NCBI RefSeq assembly: GCF_001403615.1
Contig: NZ_LN879455.1
Location: 620,001-684,000, forward strand
Source of the DNA: Desnuesiella massiliensis
GTDB lineage: Bacteria > Bacillota > Clostridia > Clostridiales > Clostridiaceae
Length of the DNA: 64,000 nucleotides
Direction of reading: 5' to 3'
Translations under genes and position numbers: made by a program
In this document: piece after piece, positions 59,789-64,000 of the stretch
How the letters are laid out: each line of letters begins with the position of its first letter
Numbering within the stretch: position 1 is the stretch's first letter
Notes under the pieces: model-generated
Seen by the model: only the letters and a program-made list of their open reading frames with translations
Database searches by the model: none
Told to the model about the DNA's origin: nothing

Positions 59789-61606
59789 TTACACCCCCAC
59801 AGCTACTTCTTCTTTATAATATTGTGCTTGAATACTAAACATATTAGCATATTTTCCGCCTTTAGCCAAAAGCTCTTCATGACTGCCATATTCCTCAATT
59901 TGGCCATCTTCAAAAAATGCAATTTCATCACAAAAACGTGTGCTGGATAGTCTATGAGATATATAGATAGCTGTCCTATTTCCAATTAATTCATTAAAGC
60001 CTTTATATATATTTTCTTCAGAAATTGGATCTAAAGCCGCTGTAGGTTCGTCCAAAATTACAATATCTCCATTCTTATAAAGGGCTCTTGCTATAGCAAG
60101 CTTTTGATATTCTCCGCCTGAAAACTCAATGCCATTGTCATCAATAATTTTTAACATATTCGTATTAAGGCCATTTTCTAAAGAATCAATTTTATCCTTA
60201 ATACCTGCCTTTTTGGCAACTTCATAAATATAGTTCTCATCTAATTTTTCGCAGGAAAGAGCAATATTTTCAGCTACAGTAAAGGCAAATACATTTATGT
60301 TTTGAAAAACAACAGAAAGAATTCTATAATACTCTCTTGCATCAAACTTCCAAATGTTAATACCGTTTAGCAAAATCTCCCCCTCCGTTGGTTTATACAA
60401 TCTTGAGATGAGTTTCACTAAGGTAGTTTTTCCAGCCCCATTTACACCCACAATAGCAAGCTTTTTTCCCGCATTTATTTTAAAAGACAAATTTTTATAT
60501 ATGAAACGATCCGAATTAGGATATTTAAAAGACACATTTTCAAACCTAATTTCATAGGGTTTTTCTAAGGGTATTTCTTCTTCTTTTTTCGCATCTTCAT
60601 CATCTTTAATATCTAAAAAATCTCTTAAATCGCTAACATATAAGCAACAATATTTTATATGAGCAAAGTCTTTCATTAAATTTTCCATGCAACTAGAAAA
60701 ACCTGCAATAGTTATTGAATACATAGAAAAGTTTCCTATGGTCAATTTACTCATTAAAATCTGGGAAACTAAATAAGTATAAACAATTCCTTCCCGAACT
60801 AAGAAAAATAATGAATCTATTAGAGAAAGTTTAAAGCGATTTTTTTCAATGCTTTTGCTTACCTCAAGCCTTTGTCTATCAAAAGCTTTCTTTTTTTCAG
60901 CTAAAAGATTTTTCATATTATAAATTCGAATATCCTTACCGTATTTAAAATCCGACATTGTTGAGTTCGCGTAATTACTTTTTCGTCCGAAATCTGACCG
61001 TAAAGGCTCTTGGCTTTTTTCGTAGTTATTAATTTTAACATTCACATAGTAAACAATAATAACATTAACAAGTAGATATAGGAGTATTAATGGATTTAAG
61101 GTTACAACTATACTCATATATCCAATAAAGCTGAGAAGGTAACCCAATATAGTAAATAATTTTTGTAAAATTCCGCCTATGCCTTCATAGGGATTTCTAA
61201 CAGTCTTCCAGGCTTGGTGAATATCATTTAATACCTTTGGATCCTCCGTATGCTTAAAATCCATGCCCATTGCCTTTTCATGGACAAGATCAATGAAATT
61301 AAATCTTATATTACTCATTTTCATTCTATATGCACCAACAAAATATGCTTTAAAATAGTTAACCACAGCAGCAATAATAAAGGTAACACCAAGTATTATT
61401 GCAATATTATTTACGCGCTTACCATTTAAAAGCTCATCAATAAGCAGTTTAGGTGTAACAATCCAAATAAAAGGTGCTATAGCGATTACAATAGAATTTA
61501 AAGCACAAACTAAAATAACTGATTTGTCCCATTTCCAAATATATTTAAGAGTAAAACTAAGGTTGTCCAAAATTGTAAGTGTAGATTTCTTCTTTGTATC
61601 CTTCAT
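59789..61606 (-). CDS. ABC exporter half-transporter (TMD-NBD), first gene
   Basis: A 605-residue partner exporter subunit. The membrane domain includes SNIRFNFIDLVHEKAMGMDFKHTEDP in its coupling region; the ATPase has GVNGAGKTT, EFSGGEYQK, IVILDEPTAALD and YISHRLSS. The ATG at 61606 follows GGGGAG by 4 bases; GTG 61618 lies inside that site. It is the first gene of the leftward pair. No regulator or precursor peptide is adjacent, but a kinase-like pseudogene lies upstream. Bases 61,607-61,873 between them hold nothing recognisable. Confidence 0.92.
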   Translation of the reverse strand: MKDTKKKSTLTILDNLSFTLKYIWKWDKSVILVCALNSIVIAIAPFIWIVTPKLLIDELLNGKRVNNIAIILGVTFIIAAVVNYFKAYFVGAYRMKMSNIRFNFIDLVHEKAMGMDFKHTEDPKVLNDIHQAWKTVRNPYEGIGGILQKLFTILGYLLSFIGYMSIVVTLNPLILLYLLVNVIIVYYVNVKINNYEKSQEPLRSDFGRKSNYANSTMSDFKYGKDIRIYNMKNLLAEKKKAFDRQRLEVSKSIEKNRFKLSLIDSLFFLVREGIVYTYLVSQILMSKLTIGNFSMYSITIAGFSSCMENLMKDFAHIKYCCLYVSDLRDFLDIKDDEDAKKEEEIPLEKPYEIRFENVSFKYPNSDRFIYKNLSFKINAGKKLAIVGVNGAGKTTLVKLISRLYKPTEGEILLNGINIWKFDAREYYRILSVVFQNINVFAFTVAENIALSCEKLDENYIYEVAKKAGIKDKIDSLENGLNTNMLKIIDDNGIEFSGGEYQKLAIARALYKNGDIVILDEPTAALDPISEENIYKGFNELIGNRTAIYISHRLSSTRFCDEIAFFEDGQIEEYGSHEELLAKGGKYANMFSIQAQYYKEEVAVGV

Positions 61607-61873
61607 TATTCTCCCCACCCTGTATTGTAAATATTATCTCAGTTATCCTAGTTTATCATATATTACCTTATAATTACAAGAATAAAGCGGAGAGGTAAAA
61701 CTACTTTTTCCGCTTACGAATATTACACCTATATAAGGAAATAACAGGTATAATAAATAGTGCCATAGAGAAAACAGCCTAACTGTGTCAAATATCAATA
61801 AAGCTACTATGCTTATTAATGAACAAAAGGAAGCATTGAAAATAAAGGAGCAGGTATTTCAGTAATCAAGCTT

Positions 61874-62437
61874 TCAATATACCTTTTTATACTTTTTCTT
61901 CGAGTAATTTATCCATTGAATGTAGAGATCTGGTCTATTACTTTTTAAAAAATTAAAAAAATCTTCTTTGTATCCAATATCCTCTAAACCGCTAATAAGT
62001 AAATTGGGAATTGTTGATTTTTTTTTCATAGCCTTAGCAGTATCTATAAGCTTAAGCTCACCAGAAGGCATTACGAAGATATGAAATATTGCTGCATCTT
62101 GCCTCAAATAGCCAACCTTAATCATAGCCTCATATAGTTCTATGAGTTTCTTTGAGAGTTGAGGAGTCAATTTTTGCTTTGATAAGTATTCGTTTAATTC
62201 AATACCATTAATATATTCCCTTACGATGTAGTTTGCACCGTATTCATAAAGTATAGGAAAATTCATATCTCCTTAAGCCATTAATAAAGTTTTTAGTTCC
62301 TCCTTGCACTCTTTTTTTCTTTTAAAAACTTTTATGCACTTTTGGAAGTCTATTCGATATACCTTACCTTGGGTACCTTTGCCTATAAATTCTAAATCTT
62401 TTATATTTATATCTATATTTAGCCTAATGTTAATCAC
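61874..62437 (-). pseudogene. small protein-kinase-like gene with an internal ochre codon
   Basis: About 188 codons. The first part reads DLEFIGKGTQGKVYRIDFQKCIKVF, a glycine-rich loop with the expected lysine; the second part has YIVREYINGIELNEYL and LIDTAKAMK, the hinge and DFG-like regions of a compact kinase. Between them LLMA-TAA-GD at 62273-62275 breaks the frame; the reading frame is the same on both sides, and CAA to TAA is the simplest explanation. GTG 62437 is a plausible start. The substrate is unknown. Confidence 0.7.
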
Positions 62438-62650
62438 CTGTTTCTAAAACAATCTCAATGTCAATATATGCGGAGGATTATATCTTAGGAACATTTAAAT
62501 TATGAGAGATATAGAATAATTAGTGAAGAAAATTATAGTTATGATGAGAATAAACATCATTTGACAATGAATTATTAATCGATTATTATTATTGATAGAT
62601 ATTGGTTTAAATTAAAAATAGTTTATGAAAGAACAGAAGGATAGATATAT

Positions 62651-63616
62651 ATGAATACAATTTCTAATAAAATAGCTGTTGGTGATGCGCATAGCAAGTT
62701 GATTTTAGTTGGTGAACATGCAGTTGTTTACGGGAAACCTGCCATTGCTATGCCGTTCTCCTTAAAGGTAAGTTCTAGGATTCAAAAGTCCTATGGAACT
62801 ATTATGTTTGAATCTGATATTTATAAGGGTTCCATTAACAACATGCCAGTTGAAATGAAAGGAATCTCAGAGTGTATTAAAAAAACATTACATTATTTAA
62901 GTGAACCTTTTGAGGGTTTATCCATTGAAATCCATTCATCTATCCCATTAGGAAGGGGATTAGGCTCTAGTTCTGCAGTGGCTATGGCCATTGTAAGAAG
63001 CTTGTTTGCCTTCTACGAACAAAAGCTTTCGCAAAAGGAATTGTTTTATTTTGTTCAAATTGCTGAAACCTATGCTCATGGAAGCCCCAGCGGAATTGAT
63101 ATGGCTGCCGAAGCCAGTGAATGTCCTATATGGTTTGAAAAGGGGAAAGAGGCAATTCCTCTTGAGGTAGGTAAGCCTTTATACATGGTGGTTGGGGATA
63201 CTGGTCGAAAAGGTGATACCCGTACCGCCGTTGAGAATGTGAGAAATAGATATGGTTTAAATCCGGAAAAAGTACAGAAATCATTGGATGAAATAGGGAG
63301 GATTGCAGAGGAGGCCAAGGAGGCTCTTTTGCATGAAGATATGCTTACCCTTGGAAAGTTACTTGATCGTAATCAGGAAGAGCTTATGACTCTAGGTGTC
63401 AGTGATGATGTTCTCAATGTATTGGTTGAAGCTGCAAGGAATAAAGGGGCATTAGGGGCTAAATTGACTGGAAGCGGTCTTGGAGGTTGTATGATAGCTC
63501 TTGCTAATAGTAGGGAGCATGCCAAGGTAATAGCAGAGGAATTATTAAAATCAGGTGCTTTTAAAGCCTGGTATTTTTCAACAGAGGGTGATTTTAATGA
63601 AAGCTCCATCTTGTAA
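62651..63616 (+). CDS. mvk: mevalonate kinase
   Basis: A 321-residue GHMP kinase phosphorylating mevalonate in isoprenoid synthesis. KLILVGEHAVVYGKPAIAMP is the N-terminal motif, PLGRGLGSSSAVAMAIVRS the ATP-binding GHMP loop, GSPSGIDMAAEA the region with the catalytic Asp, and KLTGSGLGGCMIAL the C-terminal motif. AAGG lies 10 bases before the ATG. The next gene is diphosphomevalonate decarboxylase, so the organism has at least the lower mevalonate route, which is less common in clostridia than the MEP route. Confidence 0.93.
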   Translation: MNTISNKIAVGDAHSKLILVGEHAVVYGKPAIAMPFSLKVSSRIQKSYGTIMFESDIYKGSINNMPVEMKGISECIKKTLHYLSEPFEGLSIEIHSSIPLGRGLGSSSAVAMAIVRSLFAFYEQKLSQKELFYFVQIAETYAHGSPSGIDMAAEASECPIWFEKGKEAIPLEVGKPLYMVVGDTGRKGDTRTAVENVRNRYGLNPEKVQKSLDEIGRIAEEAKEALLHEDMLTLGKLLDRNQEELMTLGVSDDVLNVLVEAARNKGALGAKLTGSGLGGCMIALANSREHAKVIAEELLKSGAFKAWYFSTEGDFNESSIL

Positions 63617-63763
63617 AATAATAGTGTAATCAGCAATGTTGGTGAATAGAAAGATTTAACTGATGGATTTATAAATTAGCTGAAAAGCATAAATAGCAAA
63701 AATAAAAAGCAAAATACTAATAATATTTTCTATGTTTCTTAGAAATAAAAGGAGGATAACTAA

Positions 63764-64000
63764 ATGCAAGCTACAGCAAAAGCAAATACCAATATTGCAT
63801 TGATTAAATATTGGGGAAAGCGGGATGATACCTTGTTTTTGCCTATGAATAGCAGTCTGTCTATTACCCTTGATGGATTTTACACCATAACCACTGTTGA
63901 ATTTTGTAAGGAGCTTGCTAAAGATGCTTTTTTCTTAAATAACCGTCCAGCAAGTGAAAGGGAGTTCAATAAGGTATCGCAATTTCTTAATCATATAAGG
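63764..64000 (+). CDS. mvaD: diphosphomevalonate decarboxylase (5' part, cut by window end)
   Basis: Seventy-nine codons are visible. AKANTNIALIKYWGKRDDTLFLPMNSSLSITL is the strongly conserved N-terminus of diphosphomevalonate decarboxylase, which makes isopentenyl diphosphate. AGGAGG precedes the ATG. The gene continues past base 64000. It follows mvk by 147 bases and is probably co-transcribed; phosphomevalonate kinase would be expected next. Confidence 0.93.
   Translation, partial: MQATAKANTNIALIKYWGKRDDTLFLPMNSSLSITLDGFYTITTVEFCKELAKDAFFLNNRPASEREFNKVSQFLNHIR

Overview
The window is low-GC, densely coded Firmicute DNA with strong AGGAGG ribosome sites. It fits an anaerobic, amino-acid-fermenting (Stickland) Clostridium or a close relative. 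The evidence is a complete selenium-dependent glycine reductase operon, a cggR-gap-pgk-tpi-gpmI-eno glycolytic cluster, sigma-54, a K+-dependent membrane pyrophosphatase, and a tmRNA encoding the AEDNFALAA tag. I do not assign a species.

Layout. (1) 1-7,985: grdX-trxB-trxA-grdE-grdA-grdB-grdC-grdD. GrdA and GrdB are selenoproteins with in-frame TGA codons, each followed by a clear hairpin, so naive gene calling splits them. Thioredoxin and its reductase feed electrons to protein A. Proteins B (GrdE/GrdB) and C (GrdC/GrdD) turn glycine into acetyl phosphate and ammonia. (2) 8,068-13,155: a BMP-family (probably nucleoside) ABC importer. Its terminator has been split by a ~145-bp MITE-like repeat. 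(3) 13,338-28,484: rpoN, the CggR-controlled glycolytic genes, secG, hppA, rnr and smpB, then a GC-rich palindrome, an unassigned membrane transporter and a second MITE-like copy. (4) 30,479-30,832: the tmRNA gene ssrA.

(5) About 30,833-53,668 is a 22.8-kb integrative island inserted at the 3' end of ssrA. It has a tyrosine integrase at the left end and a 12-bp repeat of the ssrA 3' end (TCGCCTCCACCA) at both ends. The original ssrA terminator now lies beyond the right end. The cargo looks like a defence island: a sigma-like regulator; an IS3-family element that has truncated an McrC gene; a DUF4258/YgiT-type toxin-antitoxin pair with an ImmA/IrrE protease; a three-gene pPIWI_RE module (Piwi-like protein, PD-(D/E)XK nuclease, DinG-like helicase); an XRE and a WYL regulator followed by a three-gene set of an HNH-like membrane protein, a tiny cysteine-cluster protein and a glycine-zipper membrane protein; and a pair of DUF262 (GmrSD-like) genes. 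The second DUF262 gene carries a TAG codon inside its DGQQRLTT motif. The HNH-membrane/cysteine-cluster/glycine-zipper set is the best candidate here for an undescribed system.

(6) 53,781-64,000: chromosomal again, less conserved. It holds a flavin amine oxidase, a decayed stretch with a GyrI-like fragment, a membrane protein with a lysozyme-like C-terminus, a heterodimeric ABC exporter, a kinase-like pseudogene with an ochre codon, and the start of a mevalonate-pathway operon (mevalonate kinase, then diphosphomevalonate decarboxylase cut by the window end).
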